Shown in pieces: positions 8,650-18,025 of a stretch of DNA of 64,000 bases. The notes below the pieces were generated by a model. That model was not told the DNA's origin. It saw only the letters and a program-made list of their open reading frames with translations, and did no database searches. Both the position numbers and the translations under genes were made by a program. The DNA comes from Arsenicibacter rosenii (GTDB lineage: Bacteria > Bacteroidota > Bacteroidia > Cytophagales > Spirosomataceae): positions 1 to 64,000 of the forward strand of contig NZ_MORL01000014.1 of the NCBI RefSeq assembly GCF_001870735.1, read 5' to 3'. Every line of letters begins with the position of its first letter. The stretch's first letter is position 1.

Positions 8650-11600
8650 TTACTTAGATACTTTTTGTAAATACTGATTAGCTTCTTTCTTATAAAAAGA
8701 ATTATAATTAGGGGTAACAGACCGTAAAACCTCGACCTGTTTTACCTGTTGTTTATTCGTTAGCGAGTCAAAAAACGGAGGTGTGCTTCGTTTAGCTGAT
8801 TTTGCGGTCTCTGCCTGACGCTTAGGGTCTTCTTCCTGCTGCTTCAGTGCCTTTTCAGATTCAAGTAAACGAACCATGATTTCGTTCTGGCGATTAATCG
8901 TATTCTGATTGACGCGTTTATTCACAAGATCGGTTTCTGTCTCGTCCATTTTTTCCATTAGCTCATTAACCTGCTTTTCCATCTGCTTGCCAGCCTCAGT
9001 ACCTTTGCTCTTCTCCTGAAGTTGTTTAAGCATATTCCGGATCATGGCTTGTTCCGCAGCTAAACGCGAAAGCTCTTCTGATAAAGCTCTGCCAGACTGC
9101 CCGCCCTGCTGCATTTTCTGCATTTTACCGTTCAGTTGTTTCTGCATCTCTCCCATGTTGCCATCAGGTTTCTGGCCTTTTTTGCCTTTTCCGCTGGCAC
9201 CAGGCATAGCCATGGCATTCATCTGCTGCTGCATATTTTTCAATGCATCACTCAGCATCAAGGATAAATTGTTCATGGATGTCATTGCATACTGTTGCTT
9301 GGAGGCGGCCTGATTCAGCCGACGTTCACGAATCTGTAGCACACTTTCATCCATATAGCCTTTCATATTATTTACCTCACGGGTCACGAAGGACTGGATT
9401 TGCACAACACGACTGGCAAGCGAATTCAAACTATCTTCGATTACTTTGGCGTCATCCTGTAATTTGAGTTGCTCCTGTGATAACTTAATAACACGTGGAT
9501 CCTGCAAGGTCATACCCTTAAAATCCTTCATGATTCGTTCTTGAGAGAACGAGAGTGTGATGAGGTTTTCCAGAATGTTACGCAGATCATCAATATTTTC
9601 CTGAGCTTCTTCCATTTCAGCTGACTCCATCGCTTCCTGCATCTGCTGCTTCATTTTTCGCATTGCCTTAGCTGTTTTGCTTTGCGATGACGATGCATTC
9701 TTACTCTTTTTCTGATTCAGTTGTTGCTTTGCATCCTGCATTTGCTGCTCAATGTCCTGCTGTTCATCCTGCTGCTGATCCGGCATTTTAAGATTATCTT
9801 TCTCGGCCTGTTTCTGAATTTCTTTAAGCTGCTCCTGAAGCTTCTTAAAGTCTTCCATGGCCTTCTCCTGATCTTTCTTTTGCTGCTCCAGATCGTTTCC
9901 GTCCTGCTTATCTTGTTTTCCGTCCTGCTTATCCTGCTTTCCGTCTTGCTTATCCTGCTTTCCGTCTTGCTTATCCTGCTTTCCGTCTTGCTTATCCTGC
10001 TTTCCGTCCTTGTTATTTTCCTGAGCTTCTTTCTCCTGTTGTTGTGCCTGTTTTTCCAGCTCTTCCAGCGTGTTTGAAATTTTCTGTTCCAACTGCATTT
10101 GTTTGAATAACTTAAGCGCACGCTCTAAATCACGCTCCATATTCCGCTCCTTACGACTCAGGCGATCCAGCATCTCAGATGCTTTATCATCTTGCTTACG
10201 TTCCAGAAGCTGCTTTAGCTCATCATATAATTTTTTCGACTCAGGGTCCAGCAGCTCGTTAAAAAGCTTTTGCAGTTGCTGCATTTTTTCCTGCAGCTGC
10301 TGGTCTTTCTGGTTAAAGCGTTGCTGTGTATCGTTCGTTTTCTGAAATTGCTCCTGTAGTTGCTGAATTTCTTTCAAAAGTTCTTCCCGTTTTTGAAGAA
10401 CTTCATTCAACTGTTTCTTGTCCTGAAAATCGGATGTCTTCTTTGTCCGTAAACGATCTTCCATCTGATTCAGCTCTTTCTTGATATTCTGCGTTTTGCT
10501 CAGCGCCTCATCAATCTGCTGTTCTGTCTTCTTAGCAGATTCATCAATCTGCTTCTGAACTTCGCGGTTCGATGGAATGGCAAAGTTTAACGGATTAGAA
10601 CGTGCTGATTTAGGGCCGTTAACGCCGTCGTTATCCCAAACCTGAACAAAGTATTCAATACGATCTTCCTGCCCCAACTGCAGACTATCGAGATACCAGT
10701 TATAGGAATAGTTCTGCGACGTTGTATTCTTGTTAACAGGAATATCCTTTGAAAACATCGGCGAAAATTTTCCACCCTTCTGAATACGGTAATTGAGCTT
10801 TAGCTTCGTAAACCCATAGTCATCTGAAATTAACCCGGATAGAGCAATGTAATTATAAGTCACTGTATCCTGTATCCGCTCAACGGATATGGTTGGAATC
10901 CGGTCCGGTATTACCTGAATATTATACTGAATGTTGGAGGGAGTTGCCACCTCTTTATTCTTCAGGGAAACTGTGTATACCGCATTTTGCATTACGCGTC
11001 GGGAAATCGCAAACTCATTGGTTTCTGCAGATTTACTCCAGGCAATCGCGGATTCTGTGTTAAATCGTAAGCCTAACGAATCTGTATGATCGGCGGTAAA
11101 ATTCCAGTCAATTACCGTTCCCTGAGGAACCAGCAGGTTGCCTACATTTGATAACTGCTCCGCAGGTTTATTAAGATAGGCAGGATAAGTAAGCTTAACG
11201 TCAAAGTTCAATACCGACGGGCGGTCAATCAGCGATAGTGTGTACTGATCGGAATTAAACCCTGACGCTTCCAGATGAAAGTCAAGATCACGCTGCACAT
11301 TATCAAATGTATATTGATAAAGCCCGTTTGATTGGTCTAGTTTAAACCGTGTCCCGTTGGCAACCAGATAAACAGATTGTGGCAGTGCATCACCGGTTAA
11401 CTTAACCGTAAGCGGGAAATCTTCATTACGAAATGCTTTCAGCGATTTATTCTGAATGACAAACTTAAACGGCGCTTCCTCAGCAAATTCTTTATTGTAG
11501 TTAACAATCCGTGCCGATGGTTTTGAAAAGAATGCCGGGTTCACCAGAAAAATAAACAGAATCAGCGCAAGTGGCGGAACCGCATACTTCAAAAACTGCC

Positions 11601-12051
11601 GGTTTTTATCAATTTGAATCGCATTAGCAAACCGGTTAATCAGCAGTTGTTGAGAACGTTGCTGCAAACTAGCCTGTAGAAGGTCACTCTCGGAAAGACT
11701 GATCCTGCGAAGCTGAAGCGTATTCAGTAGCTTATCGCCCACTTCAGGAAAGAAACGGCCAATCTGTGCTGCTGCTTCATCATCCGTAAGCGATTTACGA
11801 AGGCCATATAAGCTTAGTAAGGGCTTAATGATAAAAATAAAAAGGCTGGCTAAACTCGTCAGTACAAAAGAAAAGAATAAGATACCACGGCCCGCTGAAC
11901 TAAACCGTCCGACAAATTCGGCAGTATTAATCAACAGGTATAAGGTGCCTAAAATGGCAAAGAAGAATAGACTCCCTTTTACCAACTGATTTAAGTAAAA
12001 GCGTTTTTTATATTCTTCGAGCCGTTGCAGCAGAATATTGTATGATTCCAT
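8650..12051 (-). CDS. DUF4175-like membrane protein with long Gln/Lys-rich coiled coil
   Basis: An 1133-residue protein. Two membrane helices near residues 25-45 and 57-80 are followed by a third near 155-175. Beyond that is a large extracytoplasmic part with beta-rich domains (to ~500) and then about 550 residues of Q/K/E-rich coiled coil. The architecture matches the DUF4175 family found beside core genes in Cytophagales. The function is not established; the shape suggests an envelope-spanning structural protein. Residues ~683-718 are five copies of KQDKQDG encoded by a 21-bp tandem repeat. The C-terminal region is rich in Met and Gln (MQQQMNAMAMPG). The gene stands alone, with a terminator before mnmG. 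Confidence 0.8.
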   Translation of the reverse strand: MESYNILLQRLEEYKKRFYLNQLVKGSLFFFAILGTLYLLINTAEFVGRFSSAGRGILFFSFVLTSLASLFIFIIKPLLSLYGLRKSLTDDEAAAQIGRFFPEVGDKLLNTLQLRRISLSESDLLQASLQQRSQQLLINRFANAIQIDKNRQFLKYAVPPLALILFIFLVNPAFFSKPSARIVNYNKEFAEEAPFKFVIQNKSLKAFRNEDFPLTVKLTGDALPQSVYLVANGTRFKLDQSNGLYQYTFDNVQRDLDFHLEASGFNSDQYTLSLIDRPSVLNFDVKLTYPAYLNKPAEQLSNVGNLLVPQGTVIDWNFTADHTDSLGLRFNTESAIAWSKSAETNEFAISRRVMQNAVYTVSLKNKEVATPSNIQYNIQVIPDRIPTISVERIQDTVTYNYIALSGLISDDYGFTKLKLNYRIQKGGKFSPMFSKDIPVNKNTTSQNYSYNWYLDSLQLGQEDRIEYFVQVWDNDGVNGPKSARSNPLNFAIPSNREVQKQIDESAKKTEQQIDEALSKTQNIKKELNQMEDRLRTKKTSDFQDKKQLNEVLQKREELLKEIQQLQEQFQKTNDTQQRFNQKDQQLQEKMQQLQKLFNELLDPESKKLYDELKQLLERKQDDKASEMLDRLSRKERNMERDLERALKLFKQMQLEQKISNTLEELEKQAQQQEKEAQENNKDGKQDKQDGKQDKQDGKQDKQDGKQDKQDGKQDKQDGNDLEQQKKDQEKAMEDFKKLQEQLKEIQKQAEKDNLKMPDQQQDEQQDIEQQMQDAKQQLNQKKSKNASSSQSKTAKAMRKMKQQMQEAMESAEMEEAQENIDDLRNILENLITLSFSQERIMKDFKGMTLQDPRVIKLSQEQLKLQDDAKVIEDSLNSLASRVVQIQSFVTREVNNMKGYMDESVLQIRERRLNQAASKQQYAMTSMNNLSLMLSDALKNMQQQMNAMAMPGASGKGKKGQKPDGNMGEMQKQLNGKMQKMQQGGQSGRALSEELSRLAAEQAMIRNMLKQLQEKSKGTEAGKQMEKQVNELMEKMDETETDLVNKRVNQNTINRQNEIMVRLLESEKALKQQEEDPKRQAETAKSAKRSTPPFFDSLTNKQQVKQVEVLRSVTPNYNSFYKKEANQYLQKVSK
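9899..10003. repeat. 21-bp in-frame tandem repeat, five copies
   Basis: Five head-to-tail 21-bp units start at 9899, 9920, 9941, 9962 and 9983. The last three are identical; units 1 and 2 differ at one to three positions. Each encodes KQDKQDG on the minus strand. Since 21 is a multiple of three, copy-number changes by slippage would keep the frame. Confidence 0.95.
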
Positions 12052-12091
12052 ATAGAAAAACGGTTGTCAAAGGTGTATCGATAAATGCTGT

Positions 12092-12457
12092 TTAGATTAG
12101 CTGATGATGTTCGAAGTATAAAATCACATGCTCCTTTAAAAAAACTTCCTGTTCTGATAGATCATGTCGGGGAACAGGCTTTTGCAATGAGTACTGCGGC
12201 CATCCGTCCAGATCAAATCCATCAAACCGGTAATAGCCCCGAAGGCTGAGTACACTGCACGTTGCTATGTGAAGGAGATCTTGCTTTTGCTCTTTGGTAA
12301 AGCGCTTAGGACCACGGCCAAGCTCCTGCATGCCTATTAAAAATAAGACACTGTTAAGATCTGCCGGACGCTTGCCGATAAATTTTTCCAGCTGCCCTAT
12401 CAAATTCTCCCAATTTGCGTCTAATGCTTTAGCCGTCAGTTCTTCTGATGTATCCAT
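12092..12457 (-). CDS. conserved hypothetical protein
   Basis: A 121-residue soluble protein with no recognised domain, beginning MDTSEELTAKALDANW. It has an acidic N-terminus, a central helical part with FLIGMQELGRGPKRFT, and the aromatic block GYYRFDGFDLDGWPQY. There is no signal peptide or membrane helix. It ends 40 bp before the DUF4175 start in the same direction, so the two may be cotranscribed, and it is divergent from comF. The coherent codon usage and clean intergenic placement support a real gene; the function is unknown. Confidence 0.7.
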   Translation of the reverse strand: MDTSEELTAKALDANWENLIGQLEKFIGKRPADLNSVLFLIGMQELGRGPKRFTKEQKQDLLHIATCSVLSLRGYYRFDGFDLDGWPQYSLQKPVPRHDLSEQEVFLKEHVILYFEHHQLI

Positions 12458-12506
12458 AGACTCTCTAAGTTACAACATATAAGTTAATTAATAACGAATA
12501 TTTTGT

Positions 12507-13205
12507 ATGATTCGATTACTACGCCAGGCACTAATTGATTTTGTTGACCTGCTACTGCCACGTTCATGTCTTGCTTGTCTAAAGACGCTGGAAACAAGCG
12601 AAGCGTTGCTTTGTACATCATGCCGCTTGCATTTACCTGAAACAAACCTGCATGTTGTTCCTTCTGTTATAACAAAGTTTACGGGCAAAGTGCCGGTCGA
12701 TTTTTCAGTATCTTATTTACATTTCACTAAAGGAGGTATTGCGCAAAAACTGATCCACCAGATTAAGTACCGGGGAAAAAAAGAAGCTGCCCGGCAGTTA
12801 GGTTACTGGTACGGAAAGGTCCTGAAAAGTGAATCGGATCTGATTCGGGAAAGTGATTTATTAATAGGAGTTCCGCTGCATACGAGCCGTTTAAAACAAC
12901 GGGGATATAATCAGGCAGACTGGATTGCAGAGGGCTTATCAGAGGCCTTGCATATACCTTTTTCTACGGATTTGCTGAAACGGCATGCGTTTCAGGGATC
13001 TCAGACAAAAAAGAGTAAGGTAGAGCGGTGGGAGAACGTACGGTCTGTTTTTTCGGTAGCCGCCAATAACAGACTTTCGGGGCAACGGGTTATTCTGGTC
13101 GATGATGTACTGACCACGGGGGCAACCCTGGAAGCGTGTGCGCATACCTTGTTAGAGGCAGGATGTTCTTCGGTTGCTGTCATTACCTTAGCTGTGACAA
13201 AATAA
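12507..13205 (+). CDS. ComF family protein (phosphoribosyltransferase-like)
   Basis: A 232-residue ComF/GntX-type protein. The N-terminal double zinc knuckle has Cys pairs in SCLACL and LCTSCRL (residues ~15-36). The C-terminal type-I phosphoribosyltransferase fold has the PRPP loop VILVDDVLTTGATLEAC near residue 195 and the segment RGYNQADWIA typical of the family. ComF homologues take part in DNA uptake in naturally competent bacteria, but in Bacteroidota the role is unproven. The gene is single and convergent with gldJ across a strong terminator. Confidence 0.9.
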   Translation: MIRLLRQALIDFVDLLLPRSCLACLKTLETSEALLCTSCRLHLPETNLHVVPSVITKFTGKVPVDFSVSYLHFTKGGIAQKLIHQIKYRGKKEAARQLGYWYGKVLKSESDLIRESDLLIGVPLHTSRLKQRGYNQADWIAEGLSEALHIPFSTDLLKRHAFQGSQTKKSKVERWENVRSVFSVAANNRLSGQRVILVDDVLTTGATLEACAHTLLEAGCSSVAVITLAVTK

Positions 13206-13238
13206 AAGCGGCCGCTCTTATTCAGAACGGCCGCTTTT
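13204..13238. terminator. bidirectional terminator between comF and gldJ
   Basis: AAAAGCGGCCG (13204-13214) pairs with CGGCCGCTTTT (13228-13238). It has a T-tract on the plus strand and an A-tract on the other arm, so it can serve both convergent genes. The left arm begins inside the comF stop codon. Confidence 0.85.
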
Positions 13239-13253
13239 TATTTTATTAATCAG

Positions 13254-14516
13254 TTATTTATTACGCCCCAGACCGATCATGGCACAACGGAAGCCAATTG
13301 CGGCGGTTGCAGAATCCTGATCGAGGAAACGGCGTGTACCTGGTGAAAGCCAGTAAGCTACGTCATTCCATGATCCGCCTTTGTAAACACGAAGCTTATC
13401 ATTTACCAGTGATTCTTTGGCATTATAGTTTTTAGCATCATCTAAATAACCGTTCCGGCGGATCGGGTTCAAATCGCTTACGTCCTGATAAGACAGCGGA
13501 CGATAAACGTCATATACCCACTCATTTACGTTACCAGCCATATTATAAAGACCAAAATCATTGGCCGGATACTCCCATATCTCAGCTGTAATGATAGCTT
13601 TATCGTTAGAGCGGCCTGCAATACCAGCGTAGTCACCGCGGCCACGCTTGAAGTTAGCAAGCATCTGGCCTTGCTTACGCCCTTTTTTAGGATTACGGAC
13701 AGATGAACCATCCCACGGATAGATACGCTGGTTTGCCTGATTTTCGTCAACATACTGCGTACCTATCATGGCTTTCGCTGCATATTCCCACTCGGCTTCT
13801 GTTGGCAAACGATATTCTGGTAATACTAAACCACTTTCAATACCCGGACGAGCTGATGATGTTGACGCTTCAGCAACAGCTGCCGCGGCGGCATCATCTT
13901 TCTTCGATTTACGCTTCAGCGAGAATCCTCCTCCTTTTTTCTTTGTGCTGGTACCACCTTTAGCTAACTCTGCATTAACAGCATTTGTCCGCCATGCAGC
14001 ATAGTCATTGGCCTGAACCCATGAAACACCAACAACAGGATAATAACGGAAAGCAGGATAACGCAGATATTGGGTAACATAAGAGTCGTTAAACGAGAGC
14101 GGATTAGCCCAGACAGTTGTATCCGGCAGGGCTGCACGAACTACTTCCTCCGAGGAATCACGCTTAAGTGCATCCAGATATTCTAAGTAGTGAACGTTTG
14201 CCATTTCTGTCTCGTCCATGTAGAATGACTGTACGCTGACTGTACGCTCGCGGTTATCACGCGTGTTCATGACGTCCTCTTCCAAAGCACCCATTGTAAA
14301 ACGGCCACCCTCGATGAAAACCAGGTTCGGACCACCATTCGGTGCTTTGAAGGATTTTACCTGAAAACCTTCTTTCTGGTTGTATGCTATACCCGTAGCC
14401 GTACTCTTCTTCCCTGGCTTCACGCTGGTCGGGTGTTTTTGTTTACTACAAGCTGCTAGTGCCAAGGTAGCCAGCAGGACATAAGCCGCTCGTTGCAAGT
14501 GATACGTTTTAATCAT
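13254..14516 (-). CDS. gldJ: gliding motility lipoprotein GldJ (SUMF1/FGE-fold)
   Basis: A 420-residue lipoprotein. The signal sequence ends in the lipobox LALAAC (Cys at about residue 23), so it should be anchored to a membrane. The mature part is an FGE-sulfatase-like fold: VFIEGGRFTMG, YMDETEMANVHYLEYLDALKR, YPVVGVSWVQANDYAAWRT, YRLPTEAEWEYAA, NMAGNVNEW and the C-terminal VYKGGSWND and GFRCA. The ATGIAYNQKEGFQVKSF segment before the FGE domain is specific to GldJ. In Flavobacterium johnsoniae GldJ is needed for gliding and for the type IX secretion system. An unusual Lys/Gly then Ala-rich insertion (about residues 190-218) precedes the LPTEAEW block. The other gld genes are elsewhere. Confidence 0.88.
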   Translation of the reverse strand: MIKTYHLQRAAYVLLATLALAACSKQKHPTSVKPGKKSTATGIAYNQKEGFQVKSFKAPNGGPNLVFIEGGRFTMGALEEDVMNTRDNRERTVSVQSFYMDETEMANVHYLEYLDALKRDSSEEVVRAALPDTTVWANPLSFNDSYVTQYLRYPAFRYYPVVGVSWVQANDYAAWRTNAVNAELAKGGTSTKKKGGGFSLKRKSKKDDAAAAAVAEASTSSARPGIESGLVLPEYRLPTEAEWEYAAKAMIGTQYVDENQANQRIYPWDGSSVRNPKKGRKQGQMLANFKRGRGDYAGIAGRSNDKAIITAEIWEYPANDFGLYNMAGNVNEWVYDVYRPLSYQDVSDLNPIRRNGYLDDAKNYNAKESLVNDKLRVYKGGSWNDVAYWLSPGTRRFLDQDSATAAIGFRCAMIGLGRNK

Positions 14517-14542
14517 CGCTGTATCTGTGTAAGTCGGAATTG

Positions 14543-14550
14543 CAAAAGTA
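14543..14550 (-). promoter_or_regulatory. probable gldJ promoter (-7 element)
   Basis: The minus strand reads TACTTTTG, matching TAnnTTTG, 26 bases before the gldJ ATG and just past the mfd stop codon. No TTG is found at the -33 distance, so the match is partial. Confidence 0.45.
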
Positions 14551-14564
14551 TGTAATATTGATAA

Positions 14565-17500
14565 CTAATCCGTTAATGCTGTCAGCACTTCATCCATTTG
14601 TACGACCGAAGAAACGTTGCTATGCGTAAAAATCAGCCGGTTTTTGACGTCTTTCAGCGAGCACTTGAGTGGATTCAGTTTGATGTAATCAATAACTTTG
14701 CCAAACTGCTCTGACTGAAAGAAACGTTCCGCCGTTCCGGAACCATTCTCGGAAGAAACGAAGTACCCCTTCAGGATATTATTCTTCAGGGTTAGTTTTT
14801 CGAGGTAAAGGCTTTCGGCTTTCCACCTAATGTTCACCATCTTAATCAGGTTTTCAACTTCTTCCGGCAGCGGTCCGAACCGATCCTCAACTTCTTTGCG
14901 GAAGGCAGCCAGTTCTTCCTGATTCCGGATATTATCTAACCGAGTATATAACGACAAACGCTCCGATATATTCGATACGTATTTTTCAGGAATCACAACC
15001 TGTAAATCGGTTTCGATAACGGTATCCGGAACGGCCGCCTTAAATGGATTTGAATCTGGTAAAAATAGGTCTTTAAACTCGTTTTCACGCAGTTCCTGTA
15101 CGGCCTCATCAAGAATTTTGTGATACATTTCGTAGCCCAGATCGTTGATAAATCCGCTTTGTTCGGCTCCAAGCAGGTTTCCGGCCCCGCGGATATCAAG
15201 ATCACGCATGGCAATTTTGAACCCTTCCCCTAGATCAGAAAAGTCTTCCAGCGTTTGCAGGCGCTTGCGGGCATCCGATGTCAGTGATGACTGCGGAGGA
15301 GTCAGCAGATAACAGAAGGCCTTTCGGTTGGAACGCCCTACCCTACCCCGCATCTGATGGAGATCCGACATCCCGAACATATGGGCTGTATTAATCAGAA
15401 TAGTATTGGCGTTAGGAATATCCAGGCCCGACTCGATAATATTCGTCGATACCAGTACATCATAATCACCTTCTATGAATCGGGTCATGACCTTTTCCAG
15501 CTTCTCTCCTTCCATTTGACCATGTGCCACACACACGCGGGCATCCGGAACCAGCCGTAAAATCAGATTCCCGATTGATTCAATATCGCCTACCCGATTG
15601 TGTACAAAAAAGACTTGTCCGCCACGGCGCAATTCGTAACTGATAGCATCCCGCACGACGGTTTCGCTAAATGTATGCACTTCTGTAGTAACCGGCTGAC
15701 GGTTAGGCGGCGGCGTGGCAATGACAGACAAGTCGCGGGCACCCATCAGCGAGAAGTGCAGTGTTCTAGGAATTGGGGTGGCCGTCAGCGTCAGAACATC
15801 CACTTCTACCCGCATTTCTTTGAGCCGGTCCTTTGTTTTTACACCAAATTTCTGCTCTTCATCAATAATAAGCAGGCCCAGGTCCTTAAACTTAATGTCT
15901 TTATTGACAATGCGGTGTGTCCCGATCAGAATGCCGATTTGGCCATTGGCCGTTTCTTTCAGAATGTCTTTGATCTGACCTGCTGTACGAAACCGGTTGA
16001 TATACTCAATCTTAACCGGAAAATCAGACAGACGTTCGGAAAACGTCCGGTAATGCTGCATCGCCAGAATCGTAGTCGGCACCAGAACGGCTACCTGTTT
16101 ATTATCAGAAACGGCTTTAAACGCTGCCCGTATAGCTACTTCGGTTTTACCAAAACCAACGTCACCGCATACCAGCCTGTCCATCGGATGTGGTTGCTCC
16201 ATATCGACCTTGACATCGGCGGTTGCTTTGGCCTGATCCGGCGTATCTTCGTAAATAAACGAAGATTCGAGTTCGGCCTGCAGGAAACTGTCGCGGCTAA
16301 ATGCATAGCCCGGCGCCTGCCGACGTTTGGCATAGAGCGAAATAAGCTCCTTCGCAATATCTTTTACCTGCTTCTTAACCCGTGATTTTTTGAGCTCCCA
16401 TTCCTGCGAACCCAGTTTACTCATCGTCGGCGGACCACCTTCCTTGCCACTATACTTGGCAATTTTGTGTAAGCTATGAATACTGACCAGCAGAACGTCA
16501 TTATCCCGGTAGATAAGCCGGATCGCTTCCTGCATTTTACCGCCGACGTCTACTTTTTCCAGGCCGGCAAAACGCCCTATCCCATGATCAATATGCGTCA
16601 CATAATCACCAGGTTGCAGCGTTTTTAATTCTCTGAGCGTGAGTGCCTTTGATTTTGAGAATTTGTCCTGAACCCGATATTTGAAATACCGGTCGAAAAT
16701 CTGATGATCGGTGAAGCAGGCTATTTTAAGGGATTCATCAATAAAGCCTTCACGCAGCCCGATATTCAGCGGCTGAAATTTGACAAACGGATCCAATTCA
16801 TCAAAAATGGTCCGCAAGCGCTCCAGTTGCTTGAATGATTCAGCGGCTATGATGTTGGTGAATCCTTTTGACTGATTTTCTGCCAGATTTTCAACAAGGC
16901 GCTTAAAGTCTTTATTGAATGATGGCTGGGCTTTGGCCTGATAAAGCTGCCTGGTATCGGTTTTAAAATAAAACTTACGCCCAAACTCAACCGTCGTAAA
17001 TTGTTTCAGTTGATTAAGGAGGGAACGGCGCGTTTCAAAAAGCTGATTCGGATCAGAAACGACTTTTATACCACCACTGCCCGCCAATACCGCTTCGAAA
17101 CTTTGTTCTGCTTTTTCGAAGCACTTATCCACAATATCCAGGGCGAAATCCACATCTCTGAGCCAGACATACGTGTTTTCCGGTAGAAAATCGAAGAAGG
17201 GTTCCCGGCTTTCCTGAATCAGTTTGGTCTGAATGTTGGGAATAATGTTGATAAAGTCGACACTGGTTGTGGATAACTGTGTTTCCGGGTTGAAAAAGCG
17301 GATGCTTTCTACTTCATCGTCAAACAGATCAATCCGGACCGGAAACTCGGTAGCAAACGAAAAAACGTCGATAATGCCACCTCTTAACGAAAACTGTCCT
17401 GCTTCATAAACGAAATCCGTTTTTTCAAATTCGTAATCCTGCAAAAGTTCGGAAACGAAATTCGTATCCAGCCGGTCTCCGACACGGATCGTCAACGTGT

Positions 17501-17930
17501 TTGCCTGAAGAGATCGTTTGTTAATTACCTTTTCAGATAATGCCTCCGGATAAGTAACAATAAGGAGGTTTTGTTTGGCTGTTGCATTAAGTTTATTCAG
17601 TACTTCGGCCCGCATCAATACGTTTGCATTTTCAACTTCTTCGTACTGATAAGGCTTTTTATAAGACATGGGAAAGAGCAGAACGTCTTTTCCGGTCAGG
17701 TTTTGTAAGTCGTTATAAAAGTAAGAAGCTTCGTCGCGGTCATTTAAGATAAAAAGCTGATTTCCAGTAGTAAGTCTGGCAATAGCTGAGGCAAGGACGG
17801 CATCAATACTACCGACTAATCCCTTAATCTGTAACCGCATGGGCTCACCGGGAGGATGTATCAGCGGTTCGGCAAGTAGCTGAATGAAGCTGTCATCAGC
17901 ATAAAGCCCAATTAATTCTTCCGGTTTCAA
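14565..17930 (-). CDS. mfd: transcription-repair coupling factor Mfd
   Basis: An 1121-residue DNA translocase that removes RNA polymerase stalled at lesions and recruits UvrA. In order it has the UvrB-like N-terminal module (residues ~20-330); the CarD/RNAP-interacting domain with LQPGDYVTHIDHGIGRF near 450; the helicase core with Walker A CGDVGFGKTEVA near 590 and the DEEQ box near 690; RecG-like motif VI with QMRGRVGRSNRKAF; and the C-terminal TRCF domain. The length is normal. The gene is minus-strand and head-on with a replication fork moving right from the candidate origin. uvrB lies at 49 kb. Confidence 0.97.
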   Translation of the reverse strand: MKPEELIGLYADDSFIQLLAEPLIHPPGEPMRLQIKGLVGSIDAVLASAIARLTTGNQLFILNDRDEASYFYNDLQNLTGKDVLLFPMSYKKPYQYEEVENANVLMRAEVLNKLNATAKQNLLIVTYPEALSEKVINKRSLQANTLTIRVGDRLDTNFVSELLQDYEFEKTDFVYEAGQFSLRGGIIDVFSFATEFPVRIDLFDDEVESIRFFNPETQLSTTSVDFINIIPNIQTKLIQESREPFFDFLPENTYVWLRDVDFALDIVDKCFEKAEQSFEAVLAGSGGIKVVSDPNQLFETRRSLLNQLKQFTTVEFGRKFYFKTDTRQLYQAKAQPSFNKDFKRLVENLAENQSKGFTNIIAAESFKQLERLRTIFDELDPFVKFQPLNIGLREGFIDESLKIACFTDHQIFDRYFKYRVQDKFSKSKALTLRELKTLQPGDYVTHIDHGIGRFAGLEKVDVGGKMQEAIRLIYRDNDVLLVSIHSLHKIAKYSGKEGGPPTMSKLGSQEWELKKSRVKKQVKDIAKELISLYAKRRQAPGYAFSRDSFLQAELESSFIYEDTPDQAKATADVKVDMEQPHPMDRLVCGDVGFGKTEVAIRAAFKAVSDNKQVAVLVPTTILAMQHYRTFSERLSDFPVKIEYINRFRTAGQIKDILKETANGQIGILIGTHRIVNKDIKFKDLGLLIIDEEQKFGVKTKDRLKEMRVEVDVLTLTATPIPRTLHFSLMGARDLSVIATPPPNRQPVTTEVHTFSETVVRDAISYELRRGGQVFFVHNRVGDIESIGNLILRLVPDARVCVAHGQMEGEKLEKVMTRFIEGDYDVLVSTNIIESGLDIPNANTILINTAHMFGMSDLHQMRGRVGRSNRKAFCYLLTPPQSSLTSDARKRLQTLEDFSDLGEGFKIAMRDLDIRGAGNLLGAEQSGFINDLGYEMYHKILDEAVQELRENEFKDLFLPDSNPFKAAVPDTVIETDLQVVIPEKYVSNISERLSLYTRLDNIRNQEELAAFRKEVEDRFGPLPEEVENLIKMVNIRWKAESLYLEKLTLKNNILKGYFVSSENGSGTAERFFQSEQFGKVIDYIKLNPLKCSLKDVKNRLIFTHSNVSSVVQMDEVLTALTD

Positions 17931-17967
17931 AATACCTTTAGTTAATGTGATAACGAACGCACAAAAA

Positions 17968-17992
17968 GCCGCGGAGACGCAATCTACGCGGC
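17968..17992 (-). terminator. terminator downstream of the DUF72 gene
   Basis: GCCGCG/CGCGGC arms with a 13-base loop are flanked by A5 runs on the plus strand, giving a T-tract after the hairpin on the minus strand. It separates the DUF72 stop from the mfd start. Confidence 0.65.
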
Positions 17993-18025
17993 AAAAAGTT
18001 AACCGATATTACAGAGAAATGTTGT

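Noticed and set aside
9899-10003. Regular repeats resembling a small CRISPR array
   Set aside because: Units are contiguous with no spacers and encode KQDKQDG in frame.
9721-10077. A leucine-rich plus-strand open frame that looks like a membrane protein
   Set aside because: The apparent hydrophobic repeats are the complement of the Gln/Lys/Asp tandem repeat in the DUF4175 gene.
15600-16385. A 261-residue plus-strand open frame
   Set aside because: It is antisense to the helicase core of mfd and has atypical composition. mfd motifs fill the minus strand.
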